From: Glandiceps talaboti
Lineage: Eukaryota; Hemichordata; Enteropneusta; Spengelidae
Assembly: GCF_964340395.1 (NCBI RefSeq)
Contig: NC_135560.1
Coordinates: 6,677,598-6,741,597, forward strand
Length of the DNA: 64,000 bases
Direction: 5' to 3'
The notes below the pieces were generated by a model. It had not been told where the DNA came from and did no database searches. It saw nothing but the letters and a program-made list of their open reading frames with translations. Both the position numbers and the translations under genes were made by a program. Below, one piece after another: positions 23,311 to 34,610 of this stretch. Positions within the stretch are counted from its first letter, which is position 1. The number at the start of each line of letters is the position of its first letter.

Positions 23311-24520
23311 GCGACACGGTTCATAAGTGTGCTCAGATAACCTACATTTTAACTATCGAGGCAAAACAGTGCCGTTGAACTTGTGAACTCTGTTCAAGAT
23401 AACCTTTTTCTACCTTGTATACATATTGCTTCACACATAAATTTCAAATTGGACGCAAATAGGTTTAACATACACAATTTTATACGTGAACATGAAAGAC
23501 GTCGAAAGACGTGAAAAAAAATTGTAAGTAAATGTAAAGAGTTTCGTGAATGATGTCTACTGGCATTAAAATATCTCCAAGAACCACAAAACAAACTAAA
23601 ATAATAAGTTGTGACACATTACTACGTCACCACGACGTCATAGTTCGACATGCAATCATTGAATGGTTGTCAGGAACCACTGGAATGATATGTTAAGAAT
23701 TACTCATGCTATAACACAACTGGTAGCAAAGGTGAGATGCCAACAACACAAACTAATGTCAAAGTATAATTATTTAGATATCTAAATTGTGTCAATTATA
23801 TTTCAGTTTCTAAAATATTACCCTCCCCCCAAAAAAAACAAAACCAAAAACCACAACCCCCCCCAAAAATAAAAACCAAACAAAAACGATTGCTAAAATC
23901 TGACCCGCCCGCACTTTCCTCCACCCCTCTCGTATTAAACTACAGGATGAAACCAATATTAGCTTCCTCACGGACTGCCGTGGATAGTTTCATGGCTCGC
24001 GATTACACAGAAATTGGCGAGTCTCACACATACAGAATAAGGTGACAGTGCACTTTTGGTCTAATCAATATTTTCTATCATCACAACATCGTGACTTTAT
24101 GAGTTTCTTTGTCTCTTGGTATGGATAACGTATCACCTTTCTCACGAGTGGGTAATTTGTGCTGATACAAGATTAAAATTTTATTCATCAAACTGTATTA
24201 TAGTGCTTCACGGTTGGCTGCAAACTTTGCAATATGTTCTAAAACCCACACATGCATGACATGATGGGTTTTGTGTTGCCGATTGTGGTGTAAGTGAAGA
24301 TAAGGCTAGTAATATGTAGCCTTGTCTAATTAGTTTTCTCATTTATTGTACAAAGATAATGTAGAATATCTAATTATACTATCAGTTGTGAGTGCAACGT
24401 TAGCCTACAATACGACTACCGGTACTGTGACCACGAATACAGGTTAGTAAAATGTCATGAAATGTGTACTAATAGTAGAGATATCGTAAATAGTATCCTT
24501 GCTATAAACGTCTACACATC
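23311..24520. other. Non-coding AT-rich DNA
   Basis: A low-complexity A/C-rich stretch (CCCCCC then AAAAAACAAAACC) lies at about 23821-23890. Nothing else is recognised. Confidence 0.5.
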
Positions 24521-24524
24521 CCTC

Positions 24525-24559
<35 letters not shown>

Positions 24560-24570
24560 GCCCGCCTGCC

Positions 24571-24625
<55 letters not shown>

Positions 24626-24662
24626 GTATGTGTGTATGTATGTATGTATGTATGTATGTATG

Positions 24663-24692
<30 letters not shown>
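24520..24692. repeat. (CTGT)n(ATGT)n compound microsatellite
   Basis: About 25 CTGT units, interrupted by CCCGCCTGC, pass into about 15 ATGT units, followed by a short TAA tract. Confidence 0.97.
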
Positions 24693-24694
<2 letters not shown>

Positions 24695-24821
24695 AATAAA
24701 TAATAATAATAATAATCATTTAATCTTTATTTATACTGGATAGTTCTTCACTTTATACACTTGTCTCCCAAGAAGTCCAGTGAGGGCCATCCCTCATGGG
24801 TTCAGTGTTAATAAGTGTTAA

Positions 24822-24876
24822 TGTATGTATGCATGTATGTATGTATGTATGTATGTATGTATGTATGTATGTATGT
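24822..24876. repeat. (ATGT)n microsatellite
   Basis: About 13 ATGT units with one GCATG variant. Confidence 0.95.
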
Positions 24877-25060
24877 AGAAAAAAGAAATGCATAAGGAAC
24901 GAGTGATACAGTCCGAATCAATAAATGCAATCCGACGTTGCGAATCAAGGATATCAAGGCACTCCATATAGTAGGTCACCACCTGACTATATATCTTATT
25001 ATAATATACCTAGAGATAATGCTGTGCCATGATTCGCTAGAATCAGTCACGTGCTGGAAA

Positions 25061-25187
25061 ATAGAATGACTATTTCCCTAGGGGAATAGTTCCAGCAACT
25101 ATTACATGGTCACGTGACCACCGCGAGTTCACAGCCGGTCACAATGGCAGCTTCTGATGATGTCGTCTGCCACCGCGATGTCACAGC
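25061..25187. repeat. Palindrome cluster with CACGTG
   Basis: ACTATTTCCCTAGGGGAATAGT at 25069-25090 is a near-perfect palindrome, and TGGTCACGTGACCA at 25107-25120 is a perfect 14-bp palindrome containing an E-box. CCACCGCGAGTTCACAGC at 25118-25135 recurs as CCACCGCGATGTCACAGC at 25170-25187. This may be the flank of the larger palindrome just downstream. Confidence 0.6.
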
Positions 25188-25257
25188 ATGAGGTATATTA
25201 TAAAACACATATTGCCTGGCCATGAGGGCTATAGCACCCGTTTATTACACCCGAGGG

Positions 25258-25338
25258 ACTGTGAGTTACCAGAATCACATGCTATTTCCCGAGGCCGAAG
25301 GCCGAGGGAAATAGCATGTGATTTTGGTAACTCACAGT
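25258..25338. repeat. 81-bp strong palindrome
   Basis: Arms of 33 bp begin ACTGTGAGTTACCAGAATCA and end GCTATTTCCC, and are mirrored by GGGAAATAGCATGTGATTTT through GTAACTCACAGT with one or two mismatches. The centre, GAGGCCGAAGGCCGA, is itself able to pair (GGCC/GGCC). Such GC-centred hairpins are typical of foldback or MITE-type DNA. No gene is present. Confidence 0.9.
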
Positions 25339-25874
25339 CACATGCAGTTTCATACGGGGGACTGGTAACGAAATCCACAGGTAGCAAAGACGAAGGCTTA
25401 AGGCTTCAGTTTTGTTTTCATCAAATTTCATCTGTTCGGTAGTGTTTGAAAAACCTCCAATGTCCATACAGTAGCCTACATATAGATGGATTTCCAGCAA
25501 TACCTGTATTATATGTAATTTCCATACAGTTTGTATAACCCCAAACTGAAGTATGTTTATGTTACCTGTAGGAGTGCCTTGTTGTAATTTGATTTCAACG
25601 CTTATGATTAATATGATGTAATGGATATGTAATATAGGTTGCATGGCAAACATAGAGGTTGATATATCTGTTGAATTGTATGATGAAGTAGGTAATACTT
25701 AGATTCTTTCATGACAATTTGTATACCACCGCTTAATCATCATATACATCTATTTGATATATGACACAAACCAATCTAACTACTAATTGGAACAAGTTCG
25801 TTACACCGCGAAAGATAGACTGTTTCATGCTTATTAACACGATTTTGGACTAAGTTGTCGACATTTATTATTAA
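25339..25874. other. Non-coding, nothing recognised
   Basis: AT-rich DNA. The minus-strand open frame of 123 codons has no recognisable motif and overlaps the palindrome. Confidence 0.4.
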
Positions 25875-26330
25875 CTCTCATAATCACATGCATATAGCAA
25901 TGTATCCATAGAATTTTACTAAACACTTTATTGAGTACATATTAACACATATGTTATGACTACATTTTCACTTGTTACATGTCACATGCATATATCAAAA
26001 TATCCAAAGAATTTTACTCAACATAATAACACTTCATTAGTATGATAAAAATTCTGGATAACACTTTATTGAGTAGATATTAACACAATTGTTACAATCA
26101 TGTTTGTGTTATATCACATGCATATATCATGATATCCATAGAATTTCACTCAACACAATAACTTTATTGTAGATATTAACAGATATGTTGTACCTATATC
26201 TTCAATTGTTACATTTTTATGATATATCACATGCATATATCAATGTATCCATAGAATTTTACTAAACACGTCATTGAGCAGATATTAACGCATATGTTGT
26301 GACTATATCTTCATTTGTCATATTTTGTAT
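25875..26330. repeat. Imperfect ~113-bp satellite, four units
   Basis: The string TCACATGCATATA recurs near 25884, 25982, 26114 and 26227. Each is followed by TATCCATAGAATTTTACTCAAC-like sequence, ACTTTATTGAGTAGATATTAAC and TATGTTGTGACTATATCTTC variants. Spacing is 98, 132 and 113 bp, so units differ by indels. The array is non-coding. Confidence 0.85.
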
Positions 26331-27438
26331 GCTCTTAAAAACATATTGAGGCCCTGTCCAGCTACTTGAAATAGTTCAATGATGTATCTGACAAAAGTAA
26401 TAACGCTAATGGGATTAATATTTGGGTCAGGTAATTAACTAGTATTATTTTTAATAATGAGGGTGGCAAGAGGTGACAAAATGTGACCTTCTGGCAAGGG
26501 GTGACACAATATGACCTTTTGGGTAACAATACATACACTGTCACACTTGATATCCATTTGTAAATAATAAAATAAGTTCGATTCTCCCCTTCCCTCATAT
26601 AAAGGCTTTTTGATAAATGAACCGAAACATTGTATGTATGGGTGTTTTTTCCTCCTAAAGCAACTAGATTGGGCAAGTCACTTTACAAAGTTACACTCGG
26701 CTTATTAATTGTCACCCCGGCCATATTTGTTTTCAGCTAGCAAGGTTCTCGTGTTACTTCTGACTATTATTTTGGCAAGCAATTTTTTTCAATTACAAAC
26801 TATAGGGTGACAGACAGAAAATTGTGCAATGTCACTACATAAACACTATCCCATTCCTTATTTCCTGTTACTTGTGTTGTTTAATTAATGTGCCATCTAG
26901 GACAAAATGTTGTTATTGCACAGCCAAGTCCTGGACTGTTAGGTATGATGCCATTCTTATTTGTGTCACAAAATATATATTGGACTAATACAATTCTTGC
27001 ATACTAAATAGCCTCATTAGCATAGTTTTACTTATTTGGAACAATGTTATAAATGAATAACTGAATTCAGACGTATTTGTTTGTGATCTTGGTAGAAGAA
27101 TTACGCATATTTTACAACTTGACCTTTCACCTTGACCGCCATCTCCAAGGTCAAATGGTCAAACCTGGGTCTATGCACCATGACCACCATATATCTACCA
27201 TGTACAAGCCAATTCAAAAGGCCCGATACAAATGTTAGGTACTGAAGGGGAACAGTTGCACGTCGCTTTGTTTCACGACTTTCAAACTAAATTGTTTCAT
27301 GTAGTTTGACCTTTTTACTGTTGATACTGCTCGCTGGATTCTTTATGAAACATACATGCGTTGCAACTCTCAATGTATGCTCACAATGTAACAAACTACT
27401 ATGTACACATGACTACGGTGACCACCGATGGCGTGATG
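26331..27438. other. Non-coding, nothing recognised
   Basis: No gene, RNA or repeat match is seen. GGTGACAAAATGTGACCTT and GGTGACACAATATGACCTT at about 26471-26520 are a short local direct repeat. Confidence 0.45.
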
Positions 27439-27440
27439 TA

Positions 27441-27943
27441 TATCATAGTTCAAGTAACCAATCGCCAGGCGTATATCATAGCCCAAGTAACCAATCGTCA
27501 GGCTTGTATCATAGCCCAAGTAACCAATCGTCAGGCATCTATCATAGCCCAAGTAACCAATGATCAGGCGTGTATCATAGCCCAAGTAACCAATAGTCAG
27601 GCGTGTATCATAGCTCAAGTAACCAATCATCAGGCGTGTATCATTGCCCAAGTAACCAATCGTCAGGCGTGTATCATAGCCCAAGTAACCAATCGTCAGG
27701 CGTGTATCATAGCCCAAGTATCCAATCGTCAGGCGTGTATCATAGCCCAAGTAACCAATCGTCAGGCGTGTATCATAGCCCAAGTAACCAATCGTCAGGA
27801 GTGTATCATAGCCCAAGTAACCAATCGTCAGGCGTATATATCATAGCCCAAGTAACCAATGGTCAGGCGTATATCATAGCCCAAGTAACCAATGGTCAGG
27901 CGTATATCATAGCCCAAGTAACCAATTGTGAGGCGTATATTAT
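27441..27943. repeat. 33-bp minisatellite, about 15 units
   Basis: The unit is TATCATAGCCCAAGTAACCA followed by ATCGTCAGGCGTG. Because 33 is a multiple of three and the unit lacks stops in several frames, long open frames arise on both strands (YHSPSNQSSGV, IIAQVTNRQAC and LGYDTRLTIGY repeats). A 2-bp insertion at about 27835 shifts the frame between the two plus-strand readings. An upstream hydrophobic stretch (TFLLLILLAGFF, from 27306) begins at a TTG, not an ATG. I treat the array as non-coding VNTR DNA. Confidence 0.9.
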
Positions 27944-28205
27944 AAACCGTAAATCAATGAAAGCTGTCAATCATAAACACTGTCACCACTCATTAAAAAG
28001 CATGTAAATGAGAATTTTTTCCACTTTGGTCATAATTCAAGGCTGGTGTTTGTTATTTCGAGGCAAAAACATTTGATAATGCAATCATCTTAATTGGGGT
28101 AATTTAAAGAGTTTGCTATCGGCTAATGATTACGGAAAATGTATCGCATATTATAGTAGCTGTATGAAACTGGTGTACCATCACGATCGACCACTCAAAG
28201 GCCTA

Positions 28206-28584
28206 GTCTTCACACAGCGCATTGCAGTTTACTGTTCACTGGCACTGTTCTGATACAACCACACAGAGCCAATTAAGAAACTGCACATTCTACACTTTAA
28301 GACAGCAAAATCGCAATTATTTCTTGCTACATTTTGTCTAAACGAAATAAACCATTTAAAAATACTGCAACTAGACACAGACATTTGGGCGCCAATGTTG
28401 TGATGTCTGCATTTGATGTCTGTATTGTGGCCCCTTAGTTCCTTTCATTTAGACAACATGTAGCATGAAACTGTATTCATTCAATCTTGATTTCATAAAT
28501 GTAGCAATTTTTAATTTCTTATTGGTTTATGCATGGTTGTATCAGATAGAGTGAACAGTAACCTGAGACGCGCTGTATGAAGAC
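28206..28584 (-). mobile_element. MITE family D, copy 2, inverted relative to copy 1
   Basis: Terminal inverted repeats of about 35 bp start GTCTTCACACAGCGC and include TTTACTGTTCACT, mirrored by AGTGAACAGTAA and GCGCTGTATGAAGAC. The core holds TTGCTACATTTTGTCTAAACG, ACTAGACACAGACA, TTGGCGCCAA-like and TGCATTTGATGTCTG strings, which match 22307-22665 in reverse complement. Outer ends differ from copy 1, so the two are subfamilies. No clear target duplication is seen and there is no coding capacity. Confidence 0.75.
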
Positions 28585-29454
28585 CTTTTCAATGATATTT
28601 GATGAAAGTTTTTAGCTTCTATGTAAAAAAAAAGCACTTTAAGTAATTTCTGGTCACAAACGGTATGAATTATTAATCATATAATTATTGTGGCAAACTA
28701 AGGTTATTATTACCGATATTTGCAGATGTAAAACATTCAACTCGTGTTTAACCCCTTTTGATAGCAAGGTTATCCTTGTGACTATTCGAAACGATATTTT
28801 CGATCAATATCCGTGCTCTCAAAACCAAAAAATGGTATAAAATATATTTCTTGTAATGCTATAGTTTAGCGTACTTTCATATACAACGTTGAGGGCTCAC
28901 CACTCTACTTTATAGGATAGTTCGACCCTGTCCATGCATAATAGAAACGAGAAAGACACTCAAACATCTACGCATGTATCACCATGTTCAAATGCGTACA
29001 AATGGCTTGCTTTAGACTCAGTGACGTATGCCCATCCATGGATGTTGACGCAATAGAATTTTGTAATCCGCTGGGGATTTTTAGTAAGCCATGCTCAGGT
29101 GGTTTGGTGATCGTGACTTGATGATTCTACTTACGAATTAAATAAAAAAAATCATTCCCTATGAATGTCATGCAGCATTGGGAGTAAATATTTCATAGGG
29201 CTTTGCGTAATTGTGTGTCTCAAAGGGACACTTAAGATCAGTCTTAATTTTTAAAAAACCACCCACTTTTATAGGTTGTCCCTTCTTTTAGCCGTCTCTT
29301 CGGCTATAGTTCTGCAGTAGACCCGTGGTATATTCGACATCTAAGAATTTGACTTCATTGGGATAAATTCTGAGCCAAGTCAAGCCTATTTCAGTCAATT
29401 ATATTCTGTTAATCTTATCCATGAAGCATAAGCGAGAACTTAGGGAGCCTTTTA
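28585..29454. other. Non-coding AT-rich DNA
   Basis: Nothing recognised. Confidence 0.5.
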
Positions 29455-30090
29455 ATACAAGGGTGAGGACCGGGGGGGGGGGGGAATCAGGCCTGGGATG
29501 TTGTGTAAAACGTGACTCTCCCCCGATTCTGTCGTGCTAAAAAGTGACCCTCCCTCAATTTCGTTTCTCTAAAACATTCATTTAAATGCTGTCAGACATG
29601 AAATTGGAAAAAGGATACTAGTCCCAGAGTAATTGGTTTAAAGGACTTCATCACTGCCCCCGGCCCCACGTTGAAAGTTTTAAAGGTTTTGGTCATTTCC
29701 CAACTACAACCACCGAAGTGAATTTGTGTGAAAATCAGCCTGCATTAAGCAATACCTGTGTTTAGATCTCATTGGTTGAATTAAAAGGCGATCGTCAAGT
29801 TAACAACGTTTAAATTGTAAGAAGCTTGGTACTAATGTTATTCCCGTGACTTGCCATAAAAGTAACTCTCAACAGGATTGGCACACTCCCAATATTATTG
29901 GGACCGAGGTCAATATCTTCACCATATTACGTTTTACTCCTCTGGGACCCACTGTGACATCTCTCCTCACATCACACCTAATAATTAATTCACTACATGG
30001 TTGACTGCAGCGACTTGATTGACATGGTCTGATATGGTACCTAACCCTAACCCAAACCTAACCGATGTAGCAGCAGTGGGGTGCCAAATT
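29455..30090 (+). repeat. Interspersed repeat family B, copy 2
   Basis: Full-length match to 60070-60705. It begins with a poly-G run (29470-29483) and GGCCTGGGATGTTGTG, passes through AAAAAGTGACCCTCCCTCAA and GCTGTCAGACATG, and ends with CCTAACCCTAACCCAAACCTAACC and GCAGCAGTGGGGTGCCAAA-like sequence. The CCCTAA-type tail resembles animal telomeric DNA but is degenerate. A 77-bp piece inside it (29778-29854) is duplicated outside the element at 30213-30289. Confidence 0.85.
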
Positions 30091-30212
30091 TGCATTATTG
30101 AGAATTTCGCATTATTTAGAAGTTTTGCATAATTTCTTAATTTCCAATATTTAAATATGCATATAAATCATACATCATATTTACACCAACTGAATAAGTA
30201 ATGGTAAATCGT

Positions 30213-30289
30213 GAATTAAAAGGCGATCGTCAAGTTAATAACGTTTAAATTGCAAGTAGCTTGGTACTAATGTTATTCCCGTGACTTGC
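30213..30289 (+). repeat. Duplicate of a 77-bp piece of family B
   Basis: Direct repeat of 29778-29854 with about three mismatches. It starts GAATTAAAAGGCGATCGTC and ends ATTCCCGTGACTTGC. It is far more similar than the family B copies are to each other, so this is a recent local copy or gene-conversion event. Confidence 0.9.
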
Positions 30290-31198
30290 ATATTGATGAG
30301 GGGTTTGCATAAATTATGCCAATAACTATTAGTATGCATTCCTGGTTGTGAATATATAGCACCAGCCTGCAGTGTTTTATTGATAACCTGACCCAAATCA
30401 AATTGTAAGTTGGCAAACTTGAAGTTAAAATGGCGTCGTGTAACAGAGGCTATAATTTGGCTAAAATTAAAAACAAATGTCATAGATACTACTAATGTAT
30501 TTCGAAGTGAATCTGTGTCGAGACAGCAAGGTAAATAAATAAGGTAAGATATGGACATAACCTTGCTAACCTAGTCTATGACATTTTGCAATTTTTAGGT
30601 GTCCATGTCAAAGTATTACATTTTAAATATTTTATGTGACTTCTACCAGTTTCTGGACATGTTTCAACATGCTTTATTTGTTGGAATAATATGGGAATAT
30701 ATTAAATATGAAACAAAAGTAACCAAAAACAAACATAAGTTATTGACGATATCAATTTAAATTTGTAATATATTTTGACTAATGAATGGCGGTAAATAAT
30801 ATACCGGATGGCGTTAAAATGTAAAATAAAAACTGTTTCTATGCACACTAATTAACAATGGCTTCAAACGAGCAATATAAATGCCAACATGGGGATTACA
30901 GTTTGGCACGTACAGATAATTTTTTCAAAGTTATAATCTAATATTGATACAATACATCAACTATTTACGAATTCGAACTAATGGGAATACGTTTATTATA
31001 TCTAGAAAATGTGAATAGATAATATGACAAGCTTGACCGATTTTTCTCCGTTTTCACTAAGCCATAATAATATGATTCGTTCACATAAATTATGCATACC
31101 AACAAATTTTCTATCGGTTCATTTTCTTTTTCACAAATAAACAACTGTATTGCTATGGTTTGAAAAAACAGTATTTGATATTAGGCCTAATAAAACAT
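30290..31198. other. Non-coding AT-rich DNA
   Basis: Nothing recognised. Confidence 0.5.
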
Positions 31199-31512
31199 TG
31201 TGTGGTTCCGATTACGCTCAATTTTAGAATAGGTGGGCAAGGTAGATTATTTTATTTTATTTCAATAATATATTTTGATTCATGCATATGTGTGAGTGTC
31301 TAGTTCAGGTAGTTATGTTTTGCATATGGGCTGCGTTGTTGGTTTCTTCTCATCAGGTGTACTGTCATTACAGATTGGAAGAACAATTTTATATTGCCTC
31401 ATCGACTATTTCTGGCGAGAATTCACAATTTTCGCGATTTTATTATTTTTCTCTCGACTGTGTACAAACAAGTTTAGGGTCGGCAGGGAAAGAAAAACTA
31501 GGAGGAACCAAG
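31199..31512 (-). repeat. Interspersed repeat family A, copy 3
   Basis: In reverse complement it matches 300-955 and 59240-59591, from TAGTTTTTC near 31500 to TGTGTGGTTCCG at 31199. It lacks element C, as does the 59-kb copy. Plus-strand open frames across it are shadows. Confidence 0.8.
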
Positions 31513-32868
31513 CAATTTTTTAGGGCTTATTATGGTTTTTATTTAATTATTTTATGCCATTTCATTTGATATCGTCGTTTTATTTGTTACAAGTACAATG
31601 TCGACTTTAACTGATTAGGTAATCTAGTGTCGTCTTGCCCTTGTTAATATTCTACAATCGTGTATCGCGATTACCTCTCCATCACCGTCACTTTCAATTT
31701 CTTACGGAGGAATCCCGATAAGAAGCCGCTGTGGCGTTGTCAGGCCATTCCCATCTTATGCTTAATCTTTATTTACCCACTTTCTTAGTCAAGTTCTCTG
31801 AACGCCGAAGCCATTGGGATTGCGAATGAGTTAGTTAAAACAAGACAGACATGCTTGGTTACTTTCCAACCACCAACCAGTTATTTACTGCCAATAACAG
31901 GCAATAAGGATTGAAATAAACGTGTGCATCCGGGTCACCGGATATTTCCCGGAAACTTCTAGTTGACTGTTTTGTAGAAAACGATTGGACAGATTTATGC
32001 TTGGACGCCCATAATCATGGTTATGTTTATACACAGATAACTAACACACAGATAACTAACACAGTTATCTGTGGTTTATACCATGGACTACGGAGATATG
32101 GATCTAATGAGAATACTTAATACAGACAAGTCAACGTCAACTACGTACATCAAGAAACCACTGGGCAGCGAGTGACTGGGGGCAATATTCTATCAACAGC
32201 CTTGCCATTTACTTTACTTGTATTGACAACAACAAAACATTAGTAGTTGGACAAAATGTTGAAAGATTGCCAAAATACCAAGCTTTAGTACCGATATTCT
32301 TCTGTCTAGTATTCCGTGTGTACTATTTAGGGGATGGTGATTTTTTTTATAAAATAAAAACTGTGCGGTTGTGTTCTTAACAATTAATGGGCTTACTACT
32401 TTGCCATCTGCAAATGGGGTTTGAAAACGTTTTGACCAATGCGTTAAAACACCATGACAATGTAAATGTTCATATGTGACCAACCACAGTGTACAAAATT
32501 TAAGACGGTCGTTTGTTTTCGGTACTGGCATCGTTGTCTGGTACACTGTATTTAGGTCAATACTTACCCGAACGAGGCAAAATGCAACCTGACACATTAA
32601 CGGTGTGCAGTAAATCCCGTGGCGTATCTCTTCTCGCTATCGTTCTCGTGATGGGTTTTGAGTTGATATTGAAATACAACATAACTTATAAATGTTGTGA
32701 ACACGACATAACGACACATAGATTTATCTTCGCTCTTTAACATGTCACTGAAGTAGTTTGTAGTTACGATATGCCATTTATCATAACAACAGTGGATAAA
32801 TTGTAATCCATGTTATATAGTTTGTATTAATATACTGCCCTTTTCACTGTGAGACACGTTATATTTGG
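31513..32868. other. Non-coding, nothing firmly recognised
   Basis: At 32035-32072 a tandem ACACAGATAACTA plus GTTATCTGT makes a small hairpin. The 127-codon minus-strand open frame at 32214-32597 has no recognisable domain. Confidence 0.45.
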
Positions 32869-32970
32869 TATGTATGTATGTATGTATGTATGTATGTATG
32901 TATGTATGTATGTATGTATGTATGTATGTATGTATGGTATGTGTGTGTATATGTGGGTAGGTAGGTAGGG
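32869..32970. repeat. (ATGT)n / (GGTA)n microsatellite
   Basis: About 16 ATGT units, then GTGT and GGTA variants. Confidence 0.95.
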
Positions 32971-33469
32971 ATGGAGGTAGATAGAAAAATGTATCATTCA
33001 TTCAATAAAACCAGTACATTTTATATGAAAGGTTAACGATTCCTGACGCCGTGATATACAGTAGAGATCTGACGTATCTTAAAAGTTACTGTTTAACCTA
33101 ACCGTTGTGGTTGAAAGCGTGTTATCTTCTATTTTGCTGTACATGAGTGAATGAATAAATGAATATAAAACTTACCTTTCTTGGTGTCCCAAGAACGTAG
33201 TGTGATCTGTGATAGAATCACTAACCCCAGTTACTGAATACTGTCTACTAGACGTGGTCATATAGCGGGACATCACAGACTTGTAAAAAGGAACTCGTGC
33301 CAAATATTTCTGCTTATTAAGTCCAAGGCGGACAGGATACGAATACGTGTAAATGTGTCATTAGATTCAAGGGTGACATAGTTGGAGAGAATTCTCAGTC
33401 ATAGAGAACAAATGAAAAAATATATATGTAACTATCAGGGCCATGCCATTTTTCTTTATATTTTTATCC
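32971..33469. other. Non-coding, nothing recognised
   Basis: AT-rich DNA between a microsatellite and a foldback element. Confidence 0.45.
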
Positions 33470-33850
33470 ACACCAAATGTTTTGCTTAAAGTGACCATAT
33501 GGATGAGGCTTGGGTATTCATTTTAGATTTTTATTTTATAAAACAATTTGATCATGGCTACTTGAAAAAATCAATGTGAAACAACATATCTCAAGTCCTT
33601 GTTTGGAACTCAATAACTTGCAAAAGATTAACAAATGTGTAAAATTCTTTTGCCATTGTACGTGTACAAGTATAACAAACCTTTCACACATTTTTAATGC
33701 TTTTATTCAAAGTATTGAGTTACATTTGTCTAGGTTGTTGTACATTGATGTTTCAAGTAGGCAGCCATAATAAACGTGGTTTATAAATTAAAAATACAAA
33801 CTAAATACCCAAGCCTCATCCATATGACCACTTTAAGTCGTCTTTGGTGT
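33470..33850. mobile_element. Foldback MITE with long inverted arms
   Basis: The two halves are reverse complements over about 190 bp each. The ends read ACACCAAA and TTTGGTGT. Inside these, CTTAAAGTGACCATATGGAT and GAGGCTTGGGTATT are mirrored at 33805-33838. Further in, GGCTACTTGAAA..ATCAATGTG is mirrored by TACATTGATGTTTCAAGTAG. A TTAA sits in each arm just inside the ends. No transposase is present, so it must be mobilised in trans if at all. Confidence 0.85.
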
Positions 33851-34450
<600 letters not shown>

Positions 34451-34454
34451 TAAT

Positions 34455-34498
34455 AGTCGTCTGATGATCGCAACAGCGTGAAACACTGTGTAACGGCT
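34455..34498 (+). ncRNA. Hammerhead ribozyme, type I, second subfamily
   Basis: CUGAUGA at 34461-34467 and GAA at 34480-34482 frame stem II, CGC/GCG with loop AACA (again with U·U beside the core). Stem III is ACA/UGU closing CUG, and the cleavage triplet is GUA with the cut predicted after 34492. Stem I is AGUCGU (34455-34460) with ACGGCU (34493-34498), six pairs including one U·G. Its stem sequences differ from the copies at 20.4 and 51.0 kb while the fold is kept, which is strong evidence for selection on RNA structure in this family. It lies exactly between two TA arrays. Confidence 0.82.
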
Positions 34499-34527
34499 CC
34501 TGTGTATCTTGCTTGATACTGTGTATA

Positions 34528-34531
<4 letters not shown>

Positions 34532-34609
<78 letters not shown>
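34532..34609. repeat. (TA)n microsatellite
   Basis: About 38 TA units on the far side of the hammerhead. The intervening tail includes GTATCTTGCTTGATAC, a 5-bp hairpin. Confidence 0.97.

Positions 34610-34610
<1 letters not shown>

Noticed and set aside
27306-27563. Secreted protein with a hydrophobic leader and repeat domain
   Set aside because: The frame starts at TTG, has no ATG or splice support, and the rest is minisatellite.
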